Assembly: GCA_021300195.1 (NCBI GenBank) | Contig: JAJTIE010000005.1 | Location: 124,001-188,000 of the forward strand | From: Bacteroidota bacterium | GTDB lineage: Bacteria > Bacteroidota > Bacteroidia > J057 > JAJTIE01 | DNA length: 64,000 nucleotides | Reading direction: 5' to 3' | Shown: piece by piece, positions 25,815 through 35,800 of the stretch | Layout of the letters: every line of letters begins with the position of its first letter | Numbering within the stretch: the stretch's first letter is position 1 | Position numbers and translations under genes: made by a program | The notes under the pieces: generated by a model | What the model saw: only the letters and a program-made list of their open reading frames with translations | What the model was told of the DNA's origin: nothing | The model's database searches: none

Positions 25815-25879
25815 ACTCCTTGTTTTGGTTTGGCCGCCTGTGCCTTCTGTCTTGGCTATCCGTAGGCCAAACACAGGGT

Positions 25880-25887
25880 CAAAAATA
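25880..25887 (-). promoter_or_regulatory. Possible -7 element of nuoI
   Basis: Read leftward it is TATTTTTG, matching TAnnTTTG. It lies about 65 bases before the chosen nuoI start and no TTG is found at the right distance upstream. nuoI may instead be transcribed only from here as the first gene of a three-gene unit. Confidence 0.4.
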
Positions 25888-25893
25888 TGCATG

Positions 25894-25901
25894 TACCTTT
25901 G
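25894..25901 (+). promoter_or_regulatory. -7 promoter element of the YwqK-like gene, leaderless position
   Basis: TACCTTTG is followed by CTAA and the ATG at 25906, a four-base gap. The predicted transcript would begin at the start codon. Confidence 0.65.
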
Positions 25902-25905
25902 CTAA

Positions 25906-27081
25906 ATGAAATGGATTTTGCTTTTCCTGCTGCTGCCGCCGCCGCTGATGGGCCTGGGGCAAGCCACGGCAGAAACCCGAACGACCTATGACCCCGAGCT
26001 GGGAGAGGTAACCGAGCGCCTACAGCTGCTGGCCGGTGCCCGGCATGGCCGCCAGCTGGTGCTACACAATGGCTACCTACACCGGGCCGAAACCTGGCAA
26101 AACGGTAAGTTGGTAGGGCCTATCGAAACCTATTACCCCACGGGCACCCTGTGCGAGCGCTACGAGATAGATGCCCAGGGCCGCAAGCATGGAAAGTGCG
26201 AGCGCTATTATGTAAACAACCGCCTGCTGGAGGTAAACTACTATACCCACGGGGTGCCCAGGCCCCATGCGGTGCGCAGCTACTACCCCAATGGCCGGGT
26301 GGCGCAGCAGCGCAACTACCGCCACTGCCCCGCCGATTCGCTGCCCCGCCCGGATACCCTGATGCCTGTGCTGGGCCTGCCCTACCCCTACAGCCGCGAC
26401 TCGGTGTGGCAGCTGTATACCTACCGGGGCCAGTTGTACCGCCAGCATGCCTATGCCTGTGGCCGCCTGGGGGCCTCCGAGCGCTTTGCCGACTGGGAAG
26501 ATACCCTGGTAGGCGGTACCAACCCGATGCTGCCCTATTTCTTGAAGAAAAATATCCTCATTACCCAAGACAGCGCGGGCGACCCCCTCATTGTAAAGCT
26601 AAAAGCCAAATATGGCCAGGTGCAGGGCTATGAGCGGCTCATCAAGTCGCACCGCTACGAGAACCACACCCTGGTCGAGACCTTCTTTACCAGCCGGGCA
26701 TACAGCCAGGAGGCCTGGAAACGGTACTATGCCAACGGGCGCACGCGCACGCTGCGCATCCACCACTTTGGCGGCTATACCATGCAGGAGCGTACCTTTT
26801 ATCCCAATGCGAGGCTGAAGGAAAGCTATACCCTGGATCTGGCCGGGCAGCGGGTGGGCAGTTATCAAAAATTCTGGCCCAATGGCCAACTCATGGTACA
26901 GGGGCACTACGAGCAGGATAGTACGCAGGCCCCGCTCATCCTGCCCGTGGGCAGCGACCCCAGGCTGCAAGTGCGCGTAAAGATCTACCCCAGCCGGCCA
27001 GCCGGCACCTGGCTGCACTATGGCGTTGGCGGCCAGCTGCTGCGTAGGGAAACCTACCCAATAGCGGATAAGCCGGAGTAA
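25906..27081 (+). CDS. Secreted YwqK/MORN-like repeat protein
   Basis: The 391-residue protein has a signal peptide (MKWILLFLLLPPPLMGLGQA). It is followed by repeats of the kind G-x-Y-Y-P-N-G-x-L seen in YwqK-type and MORN proteins, for example PIETYYPTGTLCERYEI, VRSYYPNGRVAQQRNY, RYYANGRTRTLRI and FWPNGQLMVQGHYE. Such repeats form beta-hairpin sheets. The protein should be exported. Function is unknown; YwqK has been called an antitoxin component, but that label should not be carried over here. It is divergent from nuoI. A nine-C tract follows the stop codon immediately. Confidence 0.85.
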   Translation: MKWILLFLLLPPPLMGLGQATAETRTTYDPELGEVTERLQLLAGARHGRQLVLHNGYLHRAETWQNGKLVGPIETYYPTGTLCERYEIDAQGRKHGKCERYYVNNRLLEVNYYTHGVPRPHAVRSYYPNGRVAQQRNYRHCPADSLPRPDTLMPVLGLPYPYSRDSVWQLYTYRGQLYRQHAYACGRLGASERFADWEDTLVGGTNPMLPYFLKKNILITQDSAGDPLIVKLKAKYGQVQGYERLIKSHRYENHTLVETFFTSRAYSQEAWKRYYANGRTRTLRIHHFGGYTMQERTFYPNARLKESYTLDLAGQRVGSYQKFWPNGQLMVQGHYEQDSTQAPLILPVGSDPRLQVRVKIYPSRPAGTWLHYGVGGQLLRRETYPIADKPE

Positions 27082-27090
27082 CCCCCCCCC
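27082..27090 (+). repeat. Nine-C homopolymer tract
   Basis: Nine C follow the TAA of the YwqK-like gene. It is one of only two nine-base G/C runs noticed in the window. It lies outside coding sequence and not between visible promoter elements. Confidence 0.9.
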
Positions 27091-27193
27091 ATCTGATTCA
27101 TGCGCAGCAGGCGAGTCGGTAGAAATCTGACATTGTACAAAAAGAATTCCGGTTTGCCCGGCATGGGCTAGCCGCAAAGCCCTATCTTGTTGT

Positions 27194-29092
27194 ATGCAAT
27201 CATCCATGCACCCTGCTGGCTCACCCCCGATTTCGGACGCTACCGTGAGCCAGGCGGCGTTGCTGGCGGGCCACGTAGCAGCCCTGTTCGACCGGCTGTT
27301 TGGCTCCGGCGATGATGTGCACGCGCTAAATGAAGAGTTGCTCCCCGTCTTTCAGCAGGCGGGCTATCATCCGGGGCTTACCCTCTCCCTCTCGGTACTG
27401 GCACTCCGCAAAATTACGGATGCCCAATATGCCGAGGCACTGGCACTGCTGGGGCAGGCCGAGCAGCACGCCGAGCTGGCACACAGGCCTCCAGGCTATA
27501 CCCTGCTGATAACCCTGCGAGCCATGTGCTACAACAACCTGGCCGAATATGAGCCAGCGCTGACCCATGGCATACAGGCCCGCCAGCTGGCAGAGCACGG
27601 CGATACGCACCCCAAGGAGCGCGGCATTGCCTACTACACCCTGGCCACTATTTATCTGGATACCCACCAGTACACCGATGCCATCTACTACTACGAGAAA
27701 AGCATAGAAACCTGGCGGCCCCAGGCGGGTAACGCGATCATAGCCCGCTGCTACAATGGCGCTGGTGCCGCTTATCTGGCTACCAAGGACTATGAGGGTG
27801 CGCTATACTGCCAGCAGAAGGCCCTGGGCATATACGAGGCCCTGGACCAGGCACGGGGGGTGGCCCGCAGCTTTGACGACCTGGGTACCATCTACCTGCA
27901 GATGGGCCGCCTGGAAACGGCAGCGCAATACCTGAATGAGGCCCTGGCCCTGCGGCGAGACCTCGGGTACCTGGATCCCATTGTTACCACCCTGCTGCAC
28001 CTTGGCCAGCTGCATGTGCTGCAGCAGCGCTATGACGAGGCGATCAGGGGGCTGGAAGAAGGGGTGCGGCTATCGCGTATGCTGGGTACCAAGGGCAAGC
28101 TGGCACGGCTGTACAGAACAATGGCCCTGGCCTATAAGGGGCTGGGAGACTATCGCCAGAGCATGCTCTACTTTGAGCAGTACCATGAGCTGCACGAACA
28201 GCTATTCCACAACGAGCTGCGCGATAAGGTAGAAAACCTGGAAATGCAGCTAAAAACGGAACGCGCCGAGCGAGAGAGCGAGCTGTACAGGCTGAAAAAT
28301 GTGGAGCTGGCTACCCTGAACCACGACCTGGAGCATGCCCTGGAGACGATACAAGACAGCATTGCCTATGCGCGGCGGATACAGACTGCCCTGCTACCCA
28401 GCCAGGCCCTGCTGGGCAGGTTGCTGCCCGCCAGCTTTGTGTTTTACCGCCCCAGGGATGTAGTGAGTGGAGACTTCTACTGGATGGGCCAGCAGGGCGG
28501 GCATACGGTGCTGGCTGTGGTAGACTGCACAGGCCATGGGGTGCCTGGCGCCTTCATGTCTCTGCTGGGCATTAATATGCTGAATCAAACTGTTCATACA
28601 GAGGGAATTACAGATCCTGCCCATATCCTGGCCCGCATGCACGAGCGGCTGCTCGCAGTGTTTGGCAAAACAGAGGTGCAGGATGGCATGGAGGCCGGCA
28701 TTGTTAGCTGGGATGCAGGCACGCTACAGTATGCCGGCGCCGGCATCCCGCTCTATTATCAGTCGGCTGGCGGCCTACAGCACATCCGTCCCACGCCCTA
28801 TGGCCTGGGGGGGCACCCGCAGCCCGAGCGTAGTGGCTATGCACGGCACACCGTGGAGCGCACCGCTGCCGGTCCCTTTTATCTTTTCTCCGATGGATTC
28901 AAGGACCAATTTGGCTGGTCGGATGCGCGCCGGCAGAAATTCAGCTCCGGCCGGCTGCGCGATTTACTGGAAAAAGCCACCCCCCTGCCCCTGCCACAGC
29001 AGGCTACGCTGGTGGCACATGCCTTCGATAGCTGGAAGGGTAGCCACCGGCAAATAGACGACGTACTGCTGATTGGCTTTCAGCCAGCCTAG
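27194..29092 (+). CDS. TPR-SpoIIE serine phosphatase
   Basis: The 632-residue protein combines tetratricopeptide repeats (about 60-340, for example AIYYYEKSIETW and ALYCQQKALGIYEAL) with a charged coiled coil (about 340-385). The C-terminus is a SpoIIE/PP2C phosphatase domain (about 395-630). The metal-binding aspartates are present in VVSGDFYWMG, VVDCTGHGVPGAFMSLLG and FYLFSDGFKDQF, and DDVLLIGF ends the domain. No signal peptide or membrane helix is seen. It probably dephosphorylates an anti-sigma-factor antagonist or similar regulator in response to a protein bound by the repeats. No kinase or antagonist gene is adjacent. A TATCTTGT sequence near the ATG is a poor promoter match. Confidence 0.92.
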   Translation: MQSSMHPAGSPPISDATVSQAALLAGHVAALFDRLFGSGDDVHALNEELLPVFQQAGYHPGLTLSLSVLALRKITDAQYAEALALLGQAEQHAELAHRPPGYTLLITLRAMCYNNLAEYEPALTHGIQARQLAEHGDTHPKERGIAYYTLATIYLDTHQYTDAIYYYEKSIETWRPQAGNAIIARCYNGAGAAYLATKDYEGALYCQQKALGIYEALDQARGVARSFDDLGTIYLQMGRLETAAQYLNEALALRRDLGYLDPIVTTLLHLGQLHVLQQRYDEAIRGLEEGVRLSRMLGTKGKLARLYRTMALAYKGLGDYRQSMLYFEQYHELHEQLFHNELRDKVENLEMQLKTERAERESELYRLKNVELATLNHDLEHALETIQDSIAYARRIQTALLPSQALLGRLLPASFVFYRPRDVVSGDFYWMGQQGGHTVLAVVDCTGHGVPGAFMSLLGINMLNQTVHTEGITDPAHILARMHERLLAVFGKTEVQDGMEAGIVSWDAGTLQYAGAGIPLYYQSAGGLQHIRPTPYGLGGHPQPERSGYARHTVERTAAGPFYLFSDGFKDQFGWSDARRQKFSSGRLRDLLEKATPLPLPQQATLVAHAFDSWKGSHRQIDDVLLIGFQPA

Positions 29093-29095
29093 TGT

Positions 29096-29113
29096 TGCAC
29101 GTTGTGCATTTTT
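29096..29113 (+). terminator. Weak terminator after the phosphatase gene
   Basis: TGCAC and GTGCA form a five-base-pair stem with a very small loop, followed by five T. It begins a few bases after the stop, between convergent genes. Confidence 0.35.
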
Positions 29114-29181
29114 GCCTCGATATCCGTAACGGAAGCCCCTGCCTGCTGGCATGGTGACTAGCCGGCGGGTGGCGGCACATG

Positions 29182-30504
29182 TTACTCCTGCTCGCCCAGT
29201 GCTTTTTGCAGGTCTATGCGGGCTATGTAGGTCTCCAGCAGGCTGTTGAAGTAGTTGGTCTGACTTTGATTATAGTCTGCCTCGGCCTGCACCACCTCCA
29301 GGTTGCTGCCTATGCCCTGCTGGTATTTCAGGCGGGTGTTATCATACACCCTTTTGCCCAGGTCTCGGTTTCGGGCCTGTATCTCCAGCTGGCGCTGGGC
29401 ATTTATGTAGTTGATGCGCGCCTGCCGGAACTCCAGGTACAGGCTGTTCTCCAGGTTGCGCATGTCATACTCCAGCTGCATGCGCTCTATGCGCGTGCGC
29501 TGTATCTGTGCCCGTTTTCTCAGCCCGTCGAAGATGGGTATGCTTAGGCCAGCCCCTATATAGGCAGCCCCAAACCAGTTTTCATTCCGGGCAAATTCAT
29601 CCCCCAGGTTCTGGTACTGGAAGTTGCCAAAGGCCGACAGGCTGGGGTAGTAGCCAGTGCGGTAGCGCTTTTCGTTCAGCTCTGTCAGGCGCATGCTCTG
29701 CTGCAGCTCCTTATGCTCTATGTGGCTTGTGTAGTCCAGCTGCTGCAGGGTGTCTTGGGCAAACTGCAGTGGGCTACTCAGCTCTTCCTCCACCAGCAGC
29801 AGGGTGTCTTCTGCCGGCATTCCCATCTGGAACTTGAGCAGCACCTGGCTGAGCAGCACCAGCCCGCGGGCTTTTTCCAGCTCGGTTTCCAGGTTGTTGT
29901 AGTTCACTTCTATGCGGTTCACATCCAGCTCTTCGGTCAGTTCGTTCTGGTACAGCTTCCGGGTGTCCTCCAGCAGCTGCTTTAGTCCTTTTCGTTGCTC
30001 GGCCAGCACCTGTATCCGCTGGCCATTTACCAGCACACTGTAGTAGGCCTTTGCCACGGCCACACGCACATCGCGCTGGGTGCGGTTGTATTGTATCCGG
30101 CTCAGCTCCACATATTGCTTGGCCGCCTTTACACCCAGGAAGTACGTTCCGTCCAGGATCAGTTGCTCCACGCTTACGCCCGCCGTTACATTGTAGCGTG
30201 TGCCAAACCGTACGGCCTGCTCCTCGCTATCGGCCCCAAATACCCCTGCGGGGATGATGGTGGTAGGAATCACAAGGTTGTTCTGCGCCTGCACCGAGCC
30301 GTTGATTTGCGGCAGGCCGGTGGCAATTACTTCATTCACATCCTTCTGCCGGGCATCTATGGCCAGCCTGCTGCGGTTCAGCATGGGCTGGTGCTCCAGG
30401 GCGTACTGGATGCAGTCCTCGAGGGAGAAACGAAACAGCTCGCCGGTCTGGGCCTGTGCCAGGGCGAGTAGCAGGATGGGGATGATTACAAAAAAACGCT
30501 TCAT
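29182..30504 (-). CDS. TolC family outer membrane protein
   Basis: This is an outer-membrane exit duct protein of the TolC family. The 440 residues have a signal peptide ending near ALAQAQ. Two homologous halves follow, each with long coiled helices and strand pairs, for example FSLEDCIQYALEHQPMLNRS and RIQRTRIERMQ-like helices. The ATG at 30504 is used; a TTG two codons earlier would add only two residues. It starts right after the TetR gene stops, so both are one transcript. The usual membrane-fusion protein and inner-membrane pump genes are absent: the next gene is convergent and unrelated. Confidence 0.93.
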   Translation of the reverse strand: MKRFFVIIPILLLALAQAQTGELFRFSLEDCIQYALEHQPMLNRSRLAIDARQKDVNEVIATGLPQINGSVQAQNNLVIPTTIIPAGVFGADSEEQAVRFGTRYNVTAGVSVEQLILDGTYFLGVKAAKQYVELSRIQYNRTQRDVRVAVAKAYYSVLVNGQRIQVLAEQRKGLKQLLEDTRKLYQNELTEELDVNRIEVNYNNLETELEKARGLVLLSQVLLKFQMGMPAEDTLLLVEEELSSPLQFAQDTLQQLDYTSHIEHKELQQSMRLTELNEKRYRTGYYPSLSAFGNFQYQNLGDEFARNENWFGAAYIGAGLSIPIFDGLRKRAQIQRTRIERMQLEYDMRNLENSLYLEFRQARINYINAQRQLEIQARNRDLGKRVYDNTRLKYQQGIGSNLEVVQAEADYNQSQTNYFNSLLETYIARIDLQKALGEQE

Positions 30505-30506
30505 GT

Positions 30507-31127
30507 TCAAACTTGATTTTCAGCCAAATGTTTATCCAGTAACTGTCGGCCCCGCAGGGTGCTTATGCCATACAGATAGATAGAAATGGTTTGCTGGTGC
30601 ACGGCTACCCTGTCAAAAAGCTCATTGGGGAATAGTTCTGCGTCAAAAAGCATGTCTACAATCCCACTGTAGAAGTGGCATACGATATCCAGATCCAGCC
30701 CTTCACGATACAGGCCATCTGTTATTCCCGCCTGCAGGTTCTCGCGTATATCTGCCAGCAGGCACTCGTTCCGGAACTGGCGAAAGCTAGCCCAGCTATC
30801 CGGAAAGTATTTACGGAGGTCCGTAAGCATCAGGCCGTTGATCGTGGAGAGGAAGTCCGTGAAATAACGATCTACCCGCAGCAGGCTGTCAATGGGGTCT
30901 ACGGCCTCCTGCTTCAGCAGTTCAATATCCACCTGGTGGTGCTCCATCATTTCTCGGGTACAGGCATCCACCAGGGCATTCTTGTCCGAAAAGAACTGGT
31001 AGAGCGTCTTCTTGCTCATACCCAAGTTGGCACATAGCTGATCCATCGTAACAGCACGCAGGCCCGACTGCATAAACAGCCTGCTTGCTTCCTGTACGAT
31101 TCGTTGCTTTGTATCCATTGTCTCCAT
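30507..31127 (-). CDS. TetR/AcrR family regulator of the tolC gene
   Basis: The 206-residue protein has a typical TetR helix-turn-helix ([20 protein letters not shown], then [12 protein letters not shown]) near residues 20-60 and a helical effector domain. It lies immediately upstream of tolC in the same transcript, so it is a likely local regulator of it. A 28-base inverted repeat in the gap to the divergent cysS gene (31166-31193) is a candidate operator. An alternative ATG three codons downstream (31118) is equally possible. Regulators of this kind usually control a full efflux operon, but here only tolC follows. Confidence 0.9.
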   Translation of the reverse strand: METMDTKQRIVQEASRLFMQSGLRAVTMDQLCANLGMSKKTLYQFFSDKNALVDACTREMMEHHQVDIELLKQEAVDPIDSLLRVDRYFTDFLSTINGLMLTDLRKYFPDSWASFRQFRNECLLADIRENLQAGITDGLYREGLDLDIVCHFYSGIVDMLFDAELFPNELFDRVAVHQQTISIYLYGISTLRGRQLLDKHLAENQV

Positions 31128-31165
31128 ACACTACACCGGCTGGCCAGAGCCGAACCGAAAACTGG

Positions 31166-31193
31166 GGAAACTATTATAAAGTTCAAAGTTTCC
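31166..31193. promoter_or_regulatory. Candidate TetR operator (inverted repeat)
   Basis: GGAAACT and AGTTTCC form seven-base arms around a 14-base AT-rich centre, between the TetR gene and cysS. Size and position fit a TetR-family operator, probably for self-repression and tolC control. Confidence 0.45.
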
Positions 31194-31231
31194 AGATAAA
31201 AATCCCGCCCAGCCCCTTAGCCCTTTTGGCC

Positions 31232-31239
31232 TATATTTG
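31232..31239 (+). promoter_or_regulatory. -7 promoter element of cysS, leaderless position
   Basis: TATATTTG is followed by TGGC and the cysS ATG at 31244. The four-base gap again places the likely transcription start at the start codon. Confidence 0.65.
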
Positions 31240-31243
31240 TGGC

Positions 31244-32722
31244 ATGCAGGAGCTGTATGTATACAATACCCTAAGCCGAAGGAAAGAACGGTTTGAACCC
31301 CAGCACCCCCCCTTTGTAGGTATGTATGTGTGCGGCCCCACCGTGTATGGAGAGGGGCACCTGGGCCACGCCCGCTCAGCCATTACCTTCGACATTGTTT
31401 TTCGCTACCTGCGTGCACTGGGCTACCAGGTGCGCTACGTGCGAAACATAACCGATGTGGGCCACCTGGAGAATGATGCCGACGAGGGCGAAGACAAGAT
31501 AGCCAAAAAAGCCCGCCTGGAGCAGCTGGAGCCTATGGAGGTGGCCCAGCACTATACCAACCAGTACCGGGCGGCCATGCAGCTGCTGAATGTGCTGCCC
31601 CCCAGCATAGAACCCCAGGCTACCGGCCATATACCCGAGCAGATACGCATGGTGGAGCAGATCATCCGGAACGGATTTGCGTACGAGGCAAACGGCAGCG
31701 TATACTTTGATGTAGCGGCCTATGCAGCCCGATACCCCTACGGGCTGCTAAGCGGGCGTAGTGTAGAGGAACTGCTGGCTGGCAGCCGGGAAAACCTGGC
31801 AGGGCAGGCCGAAAAACGCAGCCCCGCCGACTTTGCCCTGTGGAAGCGCGCCGACCCCGAGCACATTATGCGCTGGGATAGCCCCTGGGGCGTGGGCTTC
31901 CCCGGCTGGCATATAGAGTGCAGTGCCATGAGCACCAAATACCTGGGCGAGGTGGCCGACATACACGGCGGCGGCATGGACCTGCTTTTCCCCCACCATG
32001 AGGCCGAAATAGCCCAGAGCAACGCCTGTGCCAACCACGCCCAGGGCATGCACGAGGCCCGGTACTGGCTGCACAACAATATGATTACCATCAACGGCCA
32101 GAAGATGGGCAAAAGCCTGGGCAACTTCATTACCCTCAGCCAGTTCTTTACCGGCGATCACCCCGCCCTGGCACAGGCCTATAGCCCCATGACCATCCGG
32201 TTTTTTATCCTGCAGGGGCACTACCGCAGCACGCTCGATTTTGGCAATGAGGCCCTGCAGGCTGCCGAGAAGGGCTACAAGCGCCTGATGCACGCCATTG
32301 GCCTGGTGCCGGGCCTACCCATCAGCCCCGACACCACGCTGGACCTGGACGGCCTGGCACAGCGGCTGGAAGACGCCATGTGCGACGACTTCAATACCGC
32401 CATCACCATTGCCGAGCTTTTTGATGCCTGCAGCCTTATCCACAAAGTGGAGAGCAGGGAGCTGAGAATAACCGAAGCCGACCGTGCCCGGCTGGCCGCG
32501 CTGCTGAAGCACTATGCCGAGGACATACTGGGCCTGGCACCCGAGCTGCCCAGCCAGAGCCAACCCCTGCAGGCTGCCATGCAGGTGCTGATAGACCTGC
32601 GCAACCAGGCCCGACGCGAAAAGAACTGGCCCCTGAGCGATGCCATTCGCGACCAGCTGGCCACAGCCGGCATCCAGCTGCTGGATAAGCCCGAGGGCAC
32701 CCAGTGGACGCTAAACCCCTAG
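31244..32722 (+). CDS. cysS: Cysteinyl-tRNA synthetase
   Basis: CysS charges tRNA(Cys) with cysteine. The 492 residues start [15 protein letters not shown]. They show the zinc-site and nucleotide-binding region [18 protein letters not shown] (C30; HLGH at 39-42 is the HIGH motif) and [13 protein letters not shown] with the second zinc ligands. The KMSKS-type loop is [10 protein letters not shown]. Length is standard. I chose the ATG at 31244 because the family N-terminus begins there and a promoter element sits just before it. It is divergent from the TetR-tolC pair and ends 129 bases before secA. Confidence 0.97.
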   Translation: MQELYVYNTLSRRKERFEPQHPPFVGMYVCGPTVYGEGHLGHARSAITFDIVFRYLRALGYQVRYVRNITDVGHLENDADEGEDKIAKKARLEQLEPMEVAQHYTNQYRAAMQLLNVLPPSIEPQATGHIPEQIRMVEQIIRNGFAYEANGSVYFDVAAYAARYPYGLLSGRSVEELLAGSRENLAGQAEKRSPADFALWKRADPEHIMRWDSPWGVGFPGWHIECSAMSTKYLGEVADIHGGGMDLLFPHHEAEIAQSNACANHAQGMHEARYWLHNNMITINGQKMGKSLGNFITLSQFFTGDHPALAQAYSPMTIRFFILQGHYRSTLDFGNEALQAAEKGYKRLMHAIGLVPGLPISPDTTLDLDGLAQRLEDAMCDDFNTAITIAELFDACSLIHKVESRELRITEADRARLAALLKHYAEDILGLAPELPSQSQPLQAAMQVLIDLRNQARREKNWPLSDAIRDQLATAGIQLLDKPEGTQWTLNP

Positions 32723-32800
32723 CCGCATCCATACGGAAGGCCCGAAGCACTACGGGGCAACCAGTTGCCCCACCGGCTAGCAAAAGCGTGCACAAATCGA

Positions 32801-32808
32801 TACCTTTG
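32801..32808 (+). promoter_or_regulatory. -7 promoter element of secA
   Basis: TACCTTTG, a perfect TAnnTTTG, lies about 43 bases before the secA ATG at 32852, giving a leader of roughly 40 bases. Confidence 0.55.
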
Positions 32809-32851
32809 CACAGAAAAATTTTTGTCCGGAGCAACCTCTTTTTTTACCCCT

Positions 32852-35800
32852 ATGGGATTATTTAGTAGCCTTTTCAAGTCGAAGAAGGAAAAAGACGTAG
32901 AAGCCCTAAAGCCCCTGGCGGCTGAGGTAAATGAAATACAACAGCAGCTCATTTCCCTCTCGGATGATGCCCTGCGGGCAAAGACGGGCGATTTCAAAGC
33001 CTATATAGCAGAATCCCTGTCGGAGCTGGAAGAGGCTATCGCGCAGCTGAAGGCCGAGATAGACGCGCACAAAAAAGCGCACGAAATACACGCGCTAGAG
33101 CCCCTGTATACCCAGCTAGATAAGCTGAAAAAAGACCGAAATGCCCGCCTGGAGGTGGCCCTGAAGGCCCTGATGCCCGAGGCCTTTGCCGTGGTGAAAG
33201 AGACCTGCCGCCGCATGGCCGAGCTGGGACGGCTGGTAGTGGAAGCCACAGACTATGACCGACGCTACGCCCAAACCCACCCCCATGTGCAGCTACAAGG
33301 CAGCCAGGCCATTTGGACAAACCAGTGGGAAGCTGCGGGTAGCCCGATTGTATGGAACATGGTGCACTATGATGTGCAGCTGATGGGTGGATCGGTGCTG
33401 CACGAGGGGAAAATAGCCGAAATGGCCACCGGCGAGGGCAAAACCCTGGTGAGCACGCTGCCCGTCTACCTGAATGCGCTGGCTGGCCAGGGCGTACATG
33501 TGGTAACCGTAAACGACTACCTGGCCCGCAGGGATGCCGAGTGGAATGCCCCCATATTCGAGTTTCACGGCCTAAGCGTAGACTGTATAGACAAGCACGA
33601 AAGCCACAGCGACGAACGCCGCGCCGCCTACCGGGCCGACATTACCTATGGCACCAACAACGAGTTCGGCTTTGACTACCTGCGGGACAATATGGTGAAC
33701 CAGCCCGACCACATGGTGCAGCGCGAACACCACTTCGCCATTATAGATGAAGTGGACTCGGTGCTGATAGACGAGGCACGCACGCCCCTCATCATCAGCG
33801 GCCCCGTACCGCGTGGCGATAAGCATGAGTTCAATGAACTGAAGCCCCGCATCGAGAAGCTGGTGAACACCCAGCGCCAGCTGGTACAGCAGTTTGTGGC
33901 CGAAGGGCGAGATAAGGCCGAGACTGCCCCCAAAGAAGCGGGCCTGGCCCTGCTACGCGCACACCGCGGCCTGCCCAAGTACAAGCCCCTCATCAAATAC
34001 TTCAGCGAACAGGGTGCCAAGGCCCTGATGCAAAAGACCGAAGCCCTGTACATGGCCGATAACAGCAAGCGCATGCCCGAGGTGGATGCAGCCCTGTGCT
34101 TCACCATCGACGAAAAGAACAACCAGATAGAACTGACCGACAAGGGGATAGAACTACTGGCTGGCCAGCAGGGCGACAAGGACCTCTTTATCCTGCCCGA
34201 CATAACCGCCCAGATGAGCGAACTGGCCGGGAACACCAGCCTGAGCGACGAGCAGCGCATGCAGCTAAAGGAGGAACTGACCCAGAACTATGCCGAAAAA
34301 AGCGAGCGCCTGCACAGCATACAGCAGCTGCTGAAGGCCTACTGCCTGTTTGAGCGCGATATAGAGTACATTGTGGAGGGCGGAAAGGTGATGATTGTGG
34401 ATGAAAACACGGGCCGCGTACTGCCTGGCCGCCGCTACAGCGACGGCCTGCACCAGGCCATAGAGGCCAAGGAAAACGTAAAGGTGGAAGCCGCTACGCA
34501 GACCTTTGCCACCGTTACGCTGCAAAACTACTTCCGCATGTACCACAAGCTGGCGGGCATGACCGGTACTGCCGAGACCGAGGCCGGTGAGTTTTACGAG
34601 ATATACAAACTGGATGTGGTGGTAGTGCCCACCAACAAACCCACCGCCCGCCGAGACCTGAACGACCGGGTGTACAAAACCAAGCGCGAAAAGTACAACG
34701 CCATCATAGAGGAAGTACAGCAGCATGTGGATGCCGGAAGGCCCGTGCTGGTGGGCACCACCAGTGTGGAGGTGAGTGAGCTGCTAAGCCGCATGATGAA
34801 GCAGCGCCGCCTGACCCACAATGTGCTGAATGCCAAGCAGCACGAGCGTGAGGCCGAGATAGTGGCAGAGGCAGGGCTGGCGGGCAAGGTAACCATTGCC
34901 ACCAACATGGCCGGACGCGGTACCGACATCAAGCTGGGGCCAGGCGTGAAGGAGGCCGGCGGCCTGGCTATCATAGGCAGCGAGCGCCACGAAAGCCGCA
35001 GAATAGACCGACAGCTGCGGGGCCGTGCAGGCCGGCAGGGAGACCCCGGTGTGTCCGTCTTCTTCATCAGCCTGGAAGACGACCTGATGCGCATGTTCCG
35101 CAGCGAGCGCATTGCCAAGGTAATGGACCTGCTGAAAATGAAAGAAGGCGAGGTGATTGAACACCGCCTCATCACCCGCTCCATCAGCAACGCACAAAAG
35201 AAGGTGGAAGAAAACAACTTCGCCATCCGCAAGCGCCTGCTGGAGTATGACGACGTGATGAACAAGCAGCGCGAAGTGATCTACACCCGCCGCCGCAACG
35301 CCCTTTTTGGCGACCGAATCCAGGTGGACCTGGATAACATGATCTATGATGAATGCGAGGCCCTGGTGGCCGCCATACAGCCCACGGGCGATGCTGAGCA
35401 GCTGCGTATGGAGAGTATTCGCCTCTTTGCCTACGACCCCGCATTCAGCCCCGAGGAGCTGGATAAACTACCCGCCCAGCAGCTGAGCCAGCAGTTGTAC
35501 GAGGGCGTATCTGCCCGCTACCAGCAGAAGGCGCAGCGCCTGGCGCAGCACTTCTACGCCCAGGTGCAGGAGATACACAGCCAGCAGCCGCAGTACAAGA
35601 TGATAGAAGTGTCCATGAGCGACCGGAAGCGCGTGCTGCGGATGCACCTGCCCATAGCCGAGGTGCTGGAAACAGAGGGTTATGCCCTGATGACTCACTT
35701 TGAGAAAGGTGTGGTGCTAAACATAATAGACGAAGCCTGGAAAGAGCACCTGCGCGAAATGGATGACCTGAAGCAGAGCGTGCAAACAGCCGTGTATGAG

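Noticed and set aside
25815-25892. Longer nuoI with start at 25892
   Set aside because: It would add 26 residues unlike the family, lie before the -7 element at 25880-25887, and leave almost no space for the divergent gene.
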